Source: an uncultured Alphaproteobacteria bacterium
GTDB taxonomy: Bacteria; Pseudomonadota; Alphaproteobacteria; Rhodospirillales; Rhodospirillaceae
DNA length: 64,000 nt
Assembly (NCBI GenBank): GCA_900079695.1
Contig: LT599022.1
Span: 2,858,530-2,922,529, forward strand
Direction: 5' to 3'
Position numbers and translations under genes: made by a program. Position 1 is the first letter of the stretch. Each line of letters begins with the position of its first letter. Shown here piece after piece: positions 1 through 9,603 of the stretch. Below the pieces are notes generated by a model. The model saw nothing but the letters and a program-made list of their open reading frames with translations. It was not told the origin of the DNA and did no database searches.

Positions 1-1
1 G

Positions 2-181
2 GCGGGCACCGGCAGTCCCGACTTCAACCGCCTGTGGACTCTGCTGCGCGGCCCGTGCGTCGGCGTGCCCGGTCTCGCCTGCGCCGCGACCGGCCTGCCG
101 CTCGGCGTTCAGGTGGTCGCACCGCTCGGCGCCGACGCTCTGGCGCTCGCCCTCGCCGAACGGGTCGCCGCGGCGCTTTAG
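2..181 (+). CDS. Amidase signature family protein, C-terminal end (partial)
   Basis: The window opens inside this gene; only the last 59 residues are present, closed by TAG. The visible tail contains the segment GSPDFNRLWTLL and then GLPLGVQVVAP, a typical ending of amidase signature enzymes (GatA, aliphatic amidase and aryl-acylamidase relatives), in which the strand GxPxGxQxVxP packs against the core. The Ser-Ser-Lys catalytic triad lies upstream and cannot be checked, so the substrate is unknown. The gene runs convergently into the diguanylate cyclase, with one base between the two stop codons. Confidence 0.75.
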   Translation, partial: AGTGSPDFNRLWTLLRGPCVGVPGLACAATGLPLGVQVVAPLGADALALALAERVAAAL

Positions 182-182
182 G

Positions 183-1673
183 TCAGAGCGCGCGCACCGC
201 GTTGCGGCCGTCGGCCTTGGCGGCGTAGAGCGCGCGGTCGGCGCGTGCGACGGCCGCCTCCGGCTCTTCCCCCGGCTGCGCCACCGCGACGCCGAAGCTG
301 GCGGTGACCGCGAAGTCGTCGGCGAACGCCGCGGCGACCAGGCGGCGCAGGTTCTCGGCGTGCGCGACGGCGGCCTCGGCGCTCGCGCCCGGGCACAGCA
401 GCAGGAATTCCTCGCCGCCCCAGCGCCCGACGGTGTCCGAGGCGCGGCTGTTGGCGCGCAGGAGACCGGCGACGCGGCGCAGAACCTCGTCTCCCGCCGG
501 ATGGCCGAAGCGGTCGTTGATCGCCTTGAAGTGGTCCACGTCCATCAACGCCACCGCGAAGCCGCCGCCGAAGCGGAACCGCCGCCGCGCCTCGGCCTGC
601 AGCGCCGCCTCGATGCCGCGGCGGTTGGCGAGGCCGGTGAGGGCGTCGGCGTTCGCCATCACCTCCAGTTCGTCGGCGTGGCGGGCGATGCGGCGGAAGT
701 TCGCGTCCACCGAATCGATCATCTGCGTCAGCGCGTCGGCCACCTGCGCCGCCTCGCCCGGCCGCCCGCGCAACGGCGACAGGCGGTCGCGCAGGCCGCC
801 GAGGCCGGTGGCATGGTTGGCGTATTCGAGCAGGCCGCCGACGATCGCCTGATACGGCGCGAGCTGACGCCGCAGAACCGCCAGCAGCGCCGCGAGGGTG
901 AGCAGCGACGCCAGGATCGCGCCGAGGCTCAGCCCCGATTGCAGCTTCAGCATCCGCTCCCGCCGCGCGTCGGGGAGGAAGTCGACGCGGAATTGCGAGC
1001 TTCCGTCGGCCCCCGTCAGGGTTTCGCGGAACAGCGCCTGCGACAGGGGCGCGGCGCCGGTGCCGGAAATCGTCGCTCGCGGGCCGACGTAGCTCACCAC
1101 CACGTTGGCGCTGCCGCTGATCGCCGAGAGCTTCGCCGGCGTGATCGGGGTGGAGACGATCACCATTCCGACCGGCAGGTCGTCGTATTTGTGCAGCATC
1201 CGCGCGGCGACGAAATTCGGCGCGCCGTCAACCTCGGCGACGCCGAGGAAATGTCCGGCGGCGGCGGTCTCGCGGAACACCGCGGTGTCGGCGACGACGT
1301 CGCCGAAGCGGAATTCGTCGGGCGCGCGGGAGATCACGAAACCGAGCCGGTCGACGAACGCGATCGCGTCGATGCCGGCGGAGCGGTCGACGCTGCCGAC
1401 GAACGCGGAGCTCCAGTCGTACAGCGCCTCGTTGTCGGCGGCGGCGAGGGCGTTGACGATCTCGCGCGGTTTCGAGAGGTTGGCGGCGGCGTTGTCGAGT
1501 TCCCCGAACAATTCGTCGAGGCGCGCCTGCGCCAGCCGCATCCCCTCCACCCGGTGGGCGGCGAAGCTTTCGCCGTCGAGCCGCCGGACCTGATGCAGCG
1601 CCGCGAGATTGAGGCCGCCGAGGGTGACGATGGCCGCGAGAACGATCGCAACGAGACGGAGGCGGAAGGACAT
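183..1673 (-). CDS. Membrane diguanylate cyclase with periplasmic sensor domain
   Basis: A 496-residue protein. The N-terminus is a transmembrane segment (about residues 7-28), followed by a periplasmic region of about 200 residues resembling CHASE4/Cache sensors, a second membrane segment near residue 245, a linker, and a C-terminal GGDEF domain. The active-site motif is intact as GGEEF (about residue 418), preceded by MDVDHFK and an RASD inhibitory site at the usual five-residue spacing. It should therefore make c-di-GMP and be product-inhibited. The start is the ATG in front of SFRLRLVAIV; longer open frame upstream overlaps the preceding gene and is not used. It follows the binding protein gene by 5 bp, so the two are almost certainly cotranscribed and the binding proteins are its probable sensory partners. 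Confidence 0.88.
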   Translation of the reverse strand: MSFRLRLVAIVLAAIVTLGGLNLAALHQVRRLDGESFAAHRVEGMRLAQARLDELFGELDNAAANLSKPREIVNALAAADNEALYDWSSAFVGSVDRSAGIDAIAFVDRLGFVISRAPDEFRFGDVVADTAVFRETAAAGHFLGVAEVDGAPNFVAARMLHKYDDLPVGMVIVSTPITPAKLSAISGSANVVVSYVGPRATISGTGAAPLSQALFRETLTGADGSSQFRVDFLPDARRERMLKLQSGLSLGAILASLLTLAALLAVLRRQLAPYQAIVGGLLEYANHATGLGGLRDRLSPLRGRPGEAAQVADALTQMIDSVDANFRRIARHADELEVMANADALTGLANRRGIEAALQAEARRRFRFGGGFAVALMDVDHFKAINDRFGHPAGDEVLRRVAGLLRANSRASDTVGRWGGEEFLLLCPGASAEAAVAHAENLRRLVAAAFADDFAVTASFGVAVAQPGEEPEAAVARADRALYAAKADGRNAVRAL

Positions 1674-1678
1674 CGGGG

Positions 1679-2539
1679 TCAGCGCCTTCCGTAGACCGCG
1701 CGGACGGGATCGTAAAGGGAGTCGTCGCGCTTCCGGAAGCCCGCGGCATCCCATCCGAAGGTTTCGCGCATCTTGCGGCAGAACCGGTGGTCGGAGGGCA
1801 TCGCCACCAGCGCCTCCTGGATCCGGGCGGCGGTGTCGGCGTCGAGGCGCGCGGACGCGGCGACCGCCACCATCGGAATCGGCTCCGACGTGCCGATTAC
1901 CTTGAAGGCGTCGCCGGTTTGCCGCCGCGCGCCGTAATAGACCTCGTCGGCGAGGGCGCCCGCGTCCACCGAGCCGTGCCGCAGGGCGTCGAGGATGCGG
2001 TCGTGGCGCTTGAGAAAGAATACCTTGGCGAAGTCCCGGTCCGGGTCGATGCCGTTCCGCCGCAGCAGGTGGACGGGAAAGGCGTAGCCCGAGGCGGACT
2101 CCGGGTCGGTGAAGGCGAAGCGCTTGCCCTTGAGATCGGCGAGGGTCTCGATGCCGCTGGTTTTGGCGACGACGATCACCGAGCGATAGTACGGGGCGAT
2201 CTCGCCGGTGGCGTGGCTGCGGTTGACGTAGGTGGCGAGGTAGCGGAGCCCGGGAATCTCGTCCACCGCCTGCACGTAGCTCAGCGGTCCGAGCCAGGCC
2301 ACGTCCGCCGATCCTTCCGCGAGGCGCGCGGCGGTCTCGGCATAGTCGCGGGTGATCACCGAGTTCACCGGCCGCCCGAGGCGCTCGGTCAGGTAGTCGC
2401 TCAGGTCCCGCATCACCGCGCCCAGCTTTTCGGGATCGTTGGACGGAAACGCGGCGAGGGTGATGTCCCGCCCGGCGGCGGCGCACGGCGCCAGCAGACC
2501 CGCCAGCACCGCAACCAGGATCGTCGACCGCTTCGTCAC
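1679..2539 (-). CDS. PhnD-like periplasmic binding protein (second of a pair)
   Basis: A 286-residue secreted protein of the phosphate/phosphonate-binding PhnD family (type 2 periplasmic binding fold). The GTG start is chosen because GAGGAGG lies 9 bases upstream and a clean signal peptide follows (TKRS, then a hydrophobic run ending CAAAGRD). Family hallmarks are FPSNDPEKL near the mature N-terminus, VITRDYAE, the GxRYLATYVNRS segment and GKRFAFTDPESASGYAFP, the ligand-binding stretch of PhnD-like proteins. It is clearly paralogous to the protein encoded immediately upstream. No ABC permease or ATPase gene is adjacent. Instead the gene is joined by a 5-bp gap to a diguanylate cyclase, which suggests a sensory rather than transport role. 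The ligand is unknown. Confidence 0.85.
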   Translation of the reverse strand: MTKRSTILVAVLAGLLAPCAAAGRDITLAAFPSNDPEKLGAVMRDLSDYLTERLGRPVNSVITRDYAETAARLAEGSADVAWLGPLSYVQAVDEIPGLRYLATYVNRSHATGEIAPYYRSVIVVAKTSGIETLADLKGKRFAFTDPESASGYAFPVHLLRRNGIDPDRDFAKVFFLKRHDRILDALRHGSVDAGALADEVYYGARRQTGDAFKVIGTSEPIPMVAVAASARLDADTAARIQEALVAMPSDHRFCRKMRETFGWDAAGFRKRDDSLYDPVRAVYGRR

Positions 2540-2624
2540 GCGCGCGTTCCTCCTCGCTGGTGCGTTGCCTCCGAGCGTACCACGAGAGGGCGGGCGTCCC
2601 ACTTGGTAAGACGATCGGCGCGTT

Positions 2625-3476
2625 TCAAGGCTTTGCGTAGACCGCGCGCACGGAGTCGTAGAATCCGTCGTCGCGCACCGCGAAATCCGCCGCGTTCCAG
2701 CCGAGGATCTCGCGCATCGCGCGGCAGAACGGGTGGTCGGGCGGCATCTCGAGAAGCGCCCGTTTCACCGCTTCGGCCTTCGCCGCGTCGAGACTGCCGG
2801 AGGCGACGATCGCGTCGAGGGGGATCGGCGCCGACTTGGCGAGGATGCGCAGCGCGTCGCCGTGGGCGCGCCGGGTGGTGAAGTAGGTGCCGTCGGATAT
2901 CGCGCCCGCGTCCACCGCACCGTGCAGCAGCGCTTCGGCGACGCGATCGTGGCGTTTGAGAAACACGACGTGGGCGAAATCGCGCTCCGGGTCGATGCCC
3001 CGGCTTTTCAGCATGTGGTTGGGGAAGGCGAACCCGGAGGTGGAGGCGCGGTCGGTGAAGGCGAAGCGTTTGCCGCGAATTCCGTCGAGGTCGGCGATAC
3101 CGCCGGAGCGGGGGGCGACGATGTAGGCCTGATAATAGGGGGTGATCCGCCCGGTGGTCTCGTTGCGCTCCATGTAGGTGGCGAGGTAGCGCGCCGAGGG
3201 CACGTCGGAGATCAGCCGCACGTAGTTGAGGGTGTTGACCCAGGCGATGTCCACCGAGCGTTCGCGCACGCGTTGCTGAAGCTCGGCGTAGTCCCGCGTC
3301 ACCACGGTGGCGACGGCGTCGCCGGTGCGCGCGGCGAGATAGTCGCCGAGCACCCGCATCACCGCGTGCAGCTTCGCCGGATCGTTGGAGGGAAAGATCG
3401 CCAGCTTGATTTCGTCCGCCGCCGCGTGCGGCGTCCACGGCAGCAGCGCCAGCAGGCCCGTCAGCCATTTCCTCAC
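2625..3476 (-). CDS. PhnD-like periplasmic binding protein (first of a pair)
   Basis: A 283-residue PhnD-family periplasmic binding protein with a GTG start preceded by GGGGAGG and a signal peptide ending near HAAADEI. It shares with the downstream paralogue the blocks FPSNDPAKLHAVMR, VTRDYAEL, RYLATYMERN, GKRFAFTDRAS, VFLKRHDR and the C-terminal DHPFCRAMRE / SVRAVYAKP. The two copies are diverged enough to bind different ligands, or to form a heteromeric sensor. It is the first gene of the presumed operon ending in the diguanylate cyclase (85 bp to the next gene). By analogy with NspS-MbaA of Vibrio, where a binding protein controls a c-di-GMP enzyme, it may report an extracellular solute; this is inference. 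Confidence 0.85.
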   Translation of the reverse strand: MRKWLTGLLALLPWTPHAAADEIKLAIFPSNDPAKLHAVMRVLGDYLAARTGDAVATVVTRDYAELQQRVRERSVDIAWVNTLNYVRLISDVPSARYLATYMERNETTGRITPYYQAYIVAPRSGGIADLDGIRGKRFAFTDRASTSGFAFPNHMLKSRGIDPERDFAHVVFLKRHDRVAEALLHGAVDAGAISDGTYFTTRRAHGDALRILAKSAPIPLDAIVASGSLDAAKAEAVKRALLEMPPDHPFCRAMREILGWNAADFAVRDDGFYDSVRAVYAKP

Positions 3477-3560
3477 GGGCGCATCCTCCCCGGTTGCGGA
3501 TGGAACTCGCGGGGGAGGATAGCACGTCGGGCGGGAAACCCCGGCCTCATCTTTCCGGCG

Positions 3561-4730
3561 TCAGGCGCGCATGCGTTCCAGCAGGCGTCCGACGAACGCC
3601 TCGCAGGCGCGGATCTGGTCGACGTCGACGAACTCGTCGGGCTTGTGCGCCTGATCGATGTCGCCGGGGCCGCAGATCACCGTGGACATGTTCCAGCGGG
3701 TCTGGAACCGCCCGGCCTCGGTGCCGAACGCCACCTTGCCGTAGCTGTTCGCGCCCGAGAGCTGGCTCACCATGTGCACCGCCGGGTCGTTGGGATCGGT
3801 ATCCGAGCCCGGCACCGAGGAGAGGATCTCCCACGAGAAGCCGCACGAGGGATGGATCGCCCGCATCGCCGGTTCGAGCTCGGCGGCGACGTAGGCCTTG
3901 ATCTCGTCGAGGATCGCCATCCGGTCGTCGACCGGGATCGCGCGGATCTCGAAGTCGAAGGTGCAGTCCTGCGGCACGATGTTGAGCGCGGTGCCGCCCT
4001 CGATCAGGCCGGTGTGGATGGTGGTGTGGGCGATGTCGAACATCGTGTCGAACGGGCCGTCCTTGCTCTTCCGCCGCGCCATGCCCTTGAGGAAGGCGAT
4101 CAGCTCGGCGGCGTATTCGATCGCGTTGACGCCGGTGGGGGCGAGCGAGGAGTGGCACTCGAAGCCCTTCACCCGCACCCGCACGTTGACCTTGCCCTTG
4201 TGGGCGAGCATCGGCCGCATCATCGTCGGCTCGCCGACGATGCACACCTCGGGGAGCGCGGTCAGGTGCGCGAGGTCCTCGACCAGGCTCCGCACGCCGA
4301 GGCAGCCGACCTCCTCGTCGTGGGAGAAGGCGAGGTGCAGCGGCTTTTTCAGCTTCGCCGCGGCGAAGCGCGGCAACCACGCCAGGGCGACCGCGAGGAA
4401 TCCCTTCATGTCGCACGCGCCGCGGCCGTAGAGGCGGCCGTCCTTTTCGGTGAGGTCGAACGGATCGGTGGCCCAGTCCTGGCCGTCCACCGGCACCACG
4501 TCGGTGTGGCCGGAGAGCATCACCCCCGCGACCTCGGGTGGTCCCACCGACACCAGGATGTTGCCCTTGGTGCCCTCGGCGTTGAAGGTGCGGCGGATGG
4601 CCGCGCCATGGCGGCGGGCGTAGGCCTCGATCCAGTCGATCAGCGCGAGGTTGGAGTCGCGGCTGACGGTGGGGAAGGCCACCAGGGTCTTGAGGATGGC
4701 GAGGGTGTCGAGCGAATCCGACGACGGCAT
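3561..4730 (-). CDS. argE: Acetylornithine deacetylase (ArgE/M20 peptidase family)
   Basis: A 389-residue M20-family metallohydrolase closest to ArgE, which removes acetate from N2-acetylornithine. Zinc ligands and catalytic residues are visible: GHTDVVPVDG (about residue 74), the bridging aspartate in GRGACDMKG, and the general-base pair in SHDEEVGCLG. The dimerisation (lid) domain follows. The ATG before PSSDSLDT is preferred because GGAAAAGAG lies at ribosome-binding distance; an in-frame TTG seven codons earlier is less likely. The gene sits 25 bp after the N-formylglutamate amidohydrolase gene at the end of a peptide-transport operon. It may therefore act on imported N-acyl amino acids rather than in arginine synthesis; other M20 deacylases (DapE, N-acyl-amino-acid hydrolase) cannot be excluded. 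Confidence 0.88.
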   Translation of the reverse strand: MPSSDSLDTLAILKTLVAFPTVSRDSNLALIDWIEAYARRHGAAIRRTFNAEGTKGNILVSVGPPEVAGVMLSGHTDVVPVDGQDWATDPFDLTEKDGRLYGRGACDMKGFLAVALAWLPRFAAAKLKKPLHLAFSHDEEVGCLGVRSLVEDLAHLTALPEVCIVGEPTMMRPMLAHKGKVNVRVRVKGFECHSSLAPTGVNAIEYAAELIAFLKGMARRKSKDGPFDTMFDIAHTTIHTGLIEGGTALNIVPQDCTFDFEIRAIPVDDRMAILDEIKAYVAAELEPAMRAIHPSCGFSWEILSSVPGSDTDPNDPAVHMVSQLSGANSYGKVAFGTEAGRFQTRWNMSTVICGPGDIDQAHKPDEFVDVDQIRACEAFVGRLLERMRA

Positions 4731-4755
4731 GATGGTGTGACTCTTTTCCAAATAC

Positions 4756-5615
4756 TCAGGCGCTTCGGGCGAACGCCGCCACCGTCGCCATCAACCTGCC
4801 GACCGCCGCCTTGGTGGCGGCGTAACCGGCGGTCTTCTCGAAGGTGGTTTCGTTCATGTAGAGGCGGCGGTTGATCTCGACTTGCAGACTGTGGCGACCC
4901 GCCGCCGGGTCGGAGTAGGCGCGCACCAGTTCGACGCCCTTGTAGGGGTCGTTGACGGCGACCTCGTAGCCCATGCCGGCGAGGCATTCGGCCACCGCGC
5001 GGGTGAACTCGGGGGCGCAGGTGGCGCCGTCGCGGTCGCCGAGCACGAAGTCGGCGCGCGGCACGCCCTCGCCCTCGGGTGCGCGGGGGCCGGAGAGCTC
5101 GGGCATCGAGTGGCAGTCGACGTGGTAGACGCGGCCGAACTCGGCGTGGCGCGCGTCGAGCAGGCTCTTGAGCGCGGCGTGGTAGGGCGCGTGGCAGCGG
5201 TCGATGCGCGCCTGCGCCTCCTCCACCGACAGCCTGCGGTCGTAGATCGGCTCGGCGTCCGACGACAGCCGCCAGATCAGCCCGAGGCCGCATTCGGTCT
5301 TGACCCCGGGGGCGAGGGGGCCGGGCCAGGGGGCGTCGAGCAGGCCCTGGTCCATATCCTCCACCGACCGGTTGGCGTCGAGATAGACGCGCGGGAAGCG
5401 GGCGAGCAGCAGCGCCGCGCCGTGCTCCGGCGCGGCGGCGTAGAAGTCGTCCACGTACATGTCCTCGGCCTTGCGTAGCGCCGCCATCGGCAGGGCGGGG
5501 CGGAAGTCGGCCGGGTAGTCGGTGCCGCTGTGCGGGCTGTCGAACACCAGGGGGATGCGGGCTCCCTCGGGCGCGTCGAAGACCGACAGGGCGGGGGTTC
5601 GTCGCGCGGTTTCCA

Positions 5616-5616
<1 letters not shown>
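4756..5616 (-). CDS. hutG: N-formylglutamate amidohydrolase
   Basis: A 286-residue member of the N-formylglutamate deformylase family (FGase), which releases glutamate and formate from N-formylglutamate, the last step of one histidine-degradation route. Visible family features are FDSPHSGTDYP near the N-terminus, the metal-site stretch VYHVDCHSMP, and LQVEINRRLYMNE near the C-terminus. The start codon overlaps the stop of the upstream ATPase gene by one base and is preceded by GGAGGCGG. No other hut genes are nearby. The setting, between a peptide ABC transporter and an ArgE-like deacylase, suggests scavenging of N-formyl or N-acyl amino acids. The substrate assignment rests on the family only. 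Confidence 0.87.
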
Positions 5617-6652
<1,036 letters not shown>

Positions 6653-6656
<4 letters not shown>

Positions 6657-7639
6657 GACGCGGCTCCTTCGGGCATCGGGTGGAAGCAGCGGGCGAGATG
6701 GCCGCCGCCGGGGCAGGGGGCGAGGTCGGGCATGGCGAGGCACTTTTCGTCGGCGCGGGCGCAGCGCGGCGCGAACGCGCAGCCCGGCGGCAGGGCGAGG
6801 AACGACGGCGTCATTCCCGGGATCTGGGTCAGGCGGCTGCCGCGGCGGTTGCGGCTCGGCACCGAGCCGATCAGGCCGTGGGTGTAGGGGTGGCGCGGGG
6901 TGGCCACCACCTCGGCGACGCTGCCGGTCTCGACGATCCGCCCGGCGTACATCACCGCGACGCGGTCGGCGAGGCCGGAGATGATCGCGAGGTCGTGGGT
7001 GATCCAGATCAGCGCGGTGCCGGTTTCGCGGCACAGCGTCTGCACCTCGGCGAGGATCTGCGCCTGGATCGTCACGTCGAGCGCGGTGGTGGGTTCGTCG
7101 GCGATGATCAGGTCCGGGCCGTGCAGCAGCGCGATGGCGATCGCGACGCGCTGGCGCATGCCGCCCGAGAACTGGTGCGGATAGCTGTCGAGACGCTCCT
7201 CCGGGCTCGGGATGCCGACCCGGCCCAAGGCGTCGCGCGCCTTCGCGCGGGCCTCGGCGCGGCCGATCCGACTGTGCGCCTGGAGGGTTTCGATCATCTG
7301 CGTCTCGATCTTCAGGACCGGATTGAGGGTCATCATCGGGTCCTGGAAGATCATCGCGATGCGGTCGCCCCGCAGGCTGCGCAGGCGCTTGGGGCTGGCG
7401 GTGGTGAGCTCCTCGCCGTTCAGCCGCACCGATCCGCCGACGATCCGGCCGGGCGGGTCGATCAGGCCGAGGATCGAGAATCCGGTGACCGACTTGCCGG
7501 ACCCGGATTCGCCGACCAGGCCGAGAATCTCGCCGCGGTCGACGGCGAGGTCGACGCCGTCCACCGACTTGACCACGCCCGCCTCGGTGAAGAAGTGGGT
7601 CTTGAGGCCCTCGACCTTGAGGGTGGGTTCGCCGGTCAT
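6653..7639 (-). CDS. dppD: Dipeptide/oligopeptide ABC transporter ATP-binding protein (DppD-like)
   Basis: A 328-residue ABC ATPase with Walker [10 protein letters not shown], signature FSGGMRQR, Walker [13 protein letters not shown] and H-loop WITHDLA. The C-terminal motif [15 protein letters not shown] is the Cys-rich tail of peptide-transporter ATPases. The sequence around Q-loop ([11 protein letters not shown]) is characteristic of DppD/OppD. The gene overlaps the permease gene upstream and dppF downstream by 4 bp each, so translation is coupled along the operon. Confidence 0.92.
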
Positions 7640-8550
7640 TTCTGCAGCCTCGGGTTCAGGATGTCGCGGAGGTGGTCGCCGACGAGATTGATCGACACCA
7701 CGGTGACGAGAAGGGTGATGCCGGGGAAGAAGCTCACCCAGTAACGGCCGCTCATCATGAAGTCGAAGCCGTTGGCGATCAGCATGCCGAGCGAGGGCTC
7801 GGTGACCGGCACGCCGACGCCGAGGAAGGAGAGCGTCGCCTCCAGCGCGATCGCGTGCGCCACCTGCATCGTCGCCACCACGATCAGCGGCGGCAGGCAG
7901 TTGGGCATGAGATGGCCGAAGACGATCCGCGCATACGGCAGGCCGAGGCAGCGCGCCGCCTCGATGTATTCCTTGCGGCGCTCCACCAGCGCGTTGCCGC
8001 GCACGGTGCGGGCGTAATAGGCCCACTGCAGGGCGACCAGGGCGATCATCACCTTGTCGACGCCGCGGCCGAGGATCGCGAGCAGGATCAGTGCGATCAG
8101 GATCGGCGGAAAGCCGAGCTGGAGATCGACGAGGCGCATCACCAGGGCGTCGCGCCAGCCGCCCGAGTAGGCGGCGAACAGGCCCATGACGAGGCCGATC
8201 GCCAGCGCGATCACCGTCGAGCCGACGCCGACGCCGATCGAGATCCGCAGGCCGTAGAGGATCGCCGAGAGCATGTCGCGACCCTGCTCGTCGGTGCCGA
8301 GCCAGTAGCGGCCGCCCGAGAACGCCTCGCCGCCGGGCGGAATCGCGCCGTCCATGATGTCGAGGCCGGCGAGGTCGTAGGGGTTCTGCGGCGCGATCAG
8401 CGGCGCGAGCAACGCCGCCAGCGCGACCGCGGCGAATACCGCGAGACCGCCCAGGGCGATGCGGTTGGCGGCGAACTTGCGCACCAGACGCCGGAACGGA
8501 GTCTCGACCGAGACCTCCTTGGGCGGGGTGGTCGCGAGGGCTTCGGTCAT
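7636..8550 (-). CDS. dppC: Peptide ABC transporter permease (DppC-like)
   Basis: A 304-residue inner-membrane permease with about six predicted membrane segments. The N-terminal cytoplasmic tail and OppC_N segment (FRRLVRKFAANRIALGG) are followed by the first membrane helix and the periplasmic FWLGTDEQGRDMLS-type signature, seen here as YWLGTDEQGRDMLS. The cytoplasmic EAA loop reads EYIEAARCLGLPYARIVFGH and contacts the ATPases. It overlaps its neighbours by 4 bp on both sides. Confidence 0.92.
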   Translation of the reverse strand: MTEALATTPPKEVSVETPFRRLVRKFAANRIALGGLAVFAAVALAALLAPLIAPQNPYDLAGLDIMDGAIPPGGEAFSGGRYWLGTDEQGRDMLSAILYGLRISIGVGVGSTVIALAIGLVMGLFAAYSGGWRDALVMRLVDLQLGFPPILIALILLAILGRGVDKVMIALVALQWAYYARTVRGNALVERRKEYIEAARCLGLPYARIVFGHLMPNCLPPLIVVATMQVAHAIALEATLSFLGVGVPVTEPSLGMLIANGFDFMMSGRYWVSFFPGITLLVTVVSINLVGDHLRDILNPRLQK

Positions 8551-9518
8551 GCCGCCTCCTTGCGCCGCACGCGCGGGTCGAGGATCGCGTAGATCAGGTC
8601 GACGAGAAAATTGATGGACACGAACAGCATCACCGTGAGCATCAGGTACGCGACGATCACCGGCCGGTCGAGGTGGACGATCGAGGCGATCAGCAGCTTG
8701 CCGATCCCCGGCCAGGCGAACACCGTCTCGGTCACCACCGCGAAGGCGACCACCGAGCCGAACTCCAGGCCGAGCACCGTGACCACCGGGATCATCATGT
8801 TCTTGAGCATGTGCACCAGGATCACGCGGGTTTCCGGCAGCCCCTTGGCGCGCGCGAACTTGATGTAGTCCTGGCCGATCACCTCGCGGGTTCCGGCGCG
8901 GGCGAGGCGGATCACCAGCGAGGTCTTGAACAGCGCGAGGTTGACCGCGGGCAGGACCAGATGCGCGAGGCCGTCGGCGGTGAGGAAGCTCCAGCGCACG
9001 CCGAGCACCTCGACGGTTTCGCCGCGCCCGGTCGAGGGCAGCCAGCCGAGGTTCACCGCGAACACCATGATGAACATCATCCCGACCCAGAAGGTCGGCA
9101 GCGAGAACCCGAGGATCGACACCGTCATGATCGAGCGCCCGGCGAGGCCGTCGGGCTTGAGCCCGGCGATCACGCCGAGCGGGATGCCGATCAGGATCGC
9201 CATCAGGATCGCCGCGAGGGCGAGTTCGAGGGTCGCGGGGAAGCGTTCGAGGATCAGCCGCACGGCGGGTTCGTTGTAGATGAACGAGGTGCCGAGGTCG
9301 CCCCGCAGCGCGCCGCCGACGAAGGTGAGGAACTGCTGCCACAGCGGTTTGTCGAGGCCCATGCGGACGATCGTCGCTTCGATCTCCGCCTGATCCGCCT
9401 CGGGGCTGATCAGCATGTCGACAGGGTTGCCGATGGCGTAGACGCCGACGAAGACGAGAACCGCCATCACCGCGATCACCAACAGCCCCTGCATCAGCCG
9501 GTTGAGTACGTATCCCAT
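8547..9518 (-). CDS. dppB: Peptide ABC transporter permease (DppB-like)
   Basis: A 323-residue permease beginning MGYVLNRLMQGLLVIAVM, the usual N-terminal helix of DppB/OppB proteins, with about six membrane segments. The EAA loop is DYIKFARAKGLPETRVILVH. The C-terminal YAILDPRVRR is also typical. The internal ATG is preferred over an in-frame GTG eight codons upstream because it places the first membrane helix at the usual distance; the ribosome-binding sequence is weak for either. An 85-bp gap holding a hairpin separates this gene from the binding-protein gene. Confidence 0.9.
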   Translation of the reverse strand: MGYVLNRLMQGLLVIAVMAVLVFVGVYAIGNPVDMLISPEADQAEIEATIVRMGLDKPLWQQFLTFVGGALRGDLGTSFIYNEPAVRLILERFPATLELALAAILMAILIGIPLGVIAGLKPDGLAGRSIMTVSILGFSLPTFWVGMMFIMVFAVNLGWLPSTGRGETVEVLGVRWSFLTADGLAHLVLPAVNLALFKTSLVIRLARAGTREVIGQDYIKFARAKGLPETRVILVHMLKNMMIPVVTVLGLEFGSVVAFAVVTETVFAWPGIGKLLIASIVHLDRPVIVAYLMLTVMLFVSINFLVDLIYAILDPRVRRKEAA

Positions 9519-9557
9519 ATCTGGTCCAAGCTCGAGAGACACCGAGGACGGAAGCCC

Positions 9558-9583
9558 GGAGCCGCCCCCGCAGGAGCGGCTCC
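9558..9583 (-). other. Intercistronic hairpin between binding-protein and permease genes
   Basis: A perfect 8-bp inverted repeat, GGAGCCGC and GCGGCTCC, with a 10-base loop and no downstream T tract. Hairpins in this place in binding-protein operons commonly protect the upstream mRNA from 3' exonucleases, raising binding-protein output over permease output. That role is inferred. Confidence 0.55.
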
Positions 9584-9603
9584 GCGGCCGGAGCGGCGGG
9601 CGG

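Noticed and set aside
1674-2486. Long N-terminal extension giving a 767-residue version of the first diguanylate cyclase
   Set aside because: The extension is the reverse-frame shadow of the PhnD-like gene; it is Arg/Pro-rich and has no domain content. The membrane-helix start at 1673 is normal.
2733-4874. 713-codon open frame on the plus strand
   Set aside because: Antisense to three well-supported genes; His/Gly/Arg-rich composition typical of GC-rich shadow frames.
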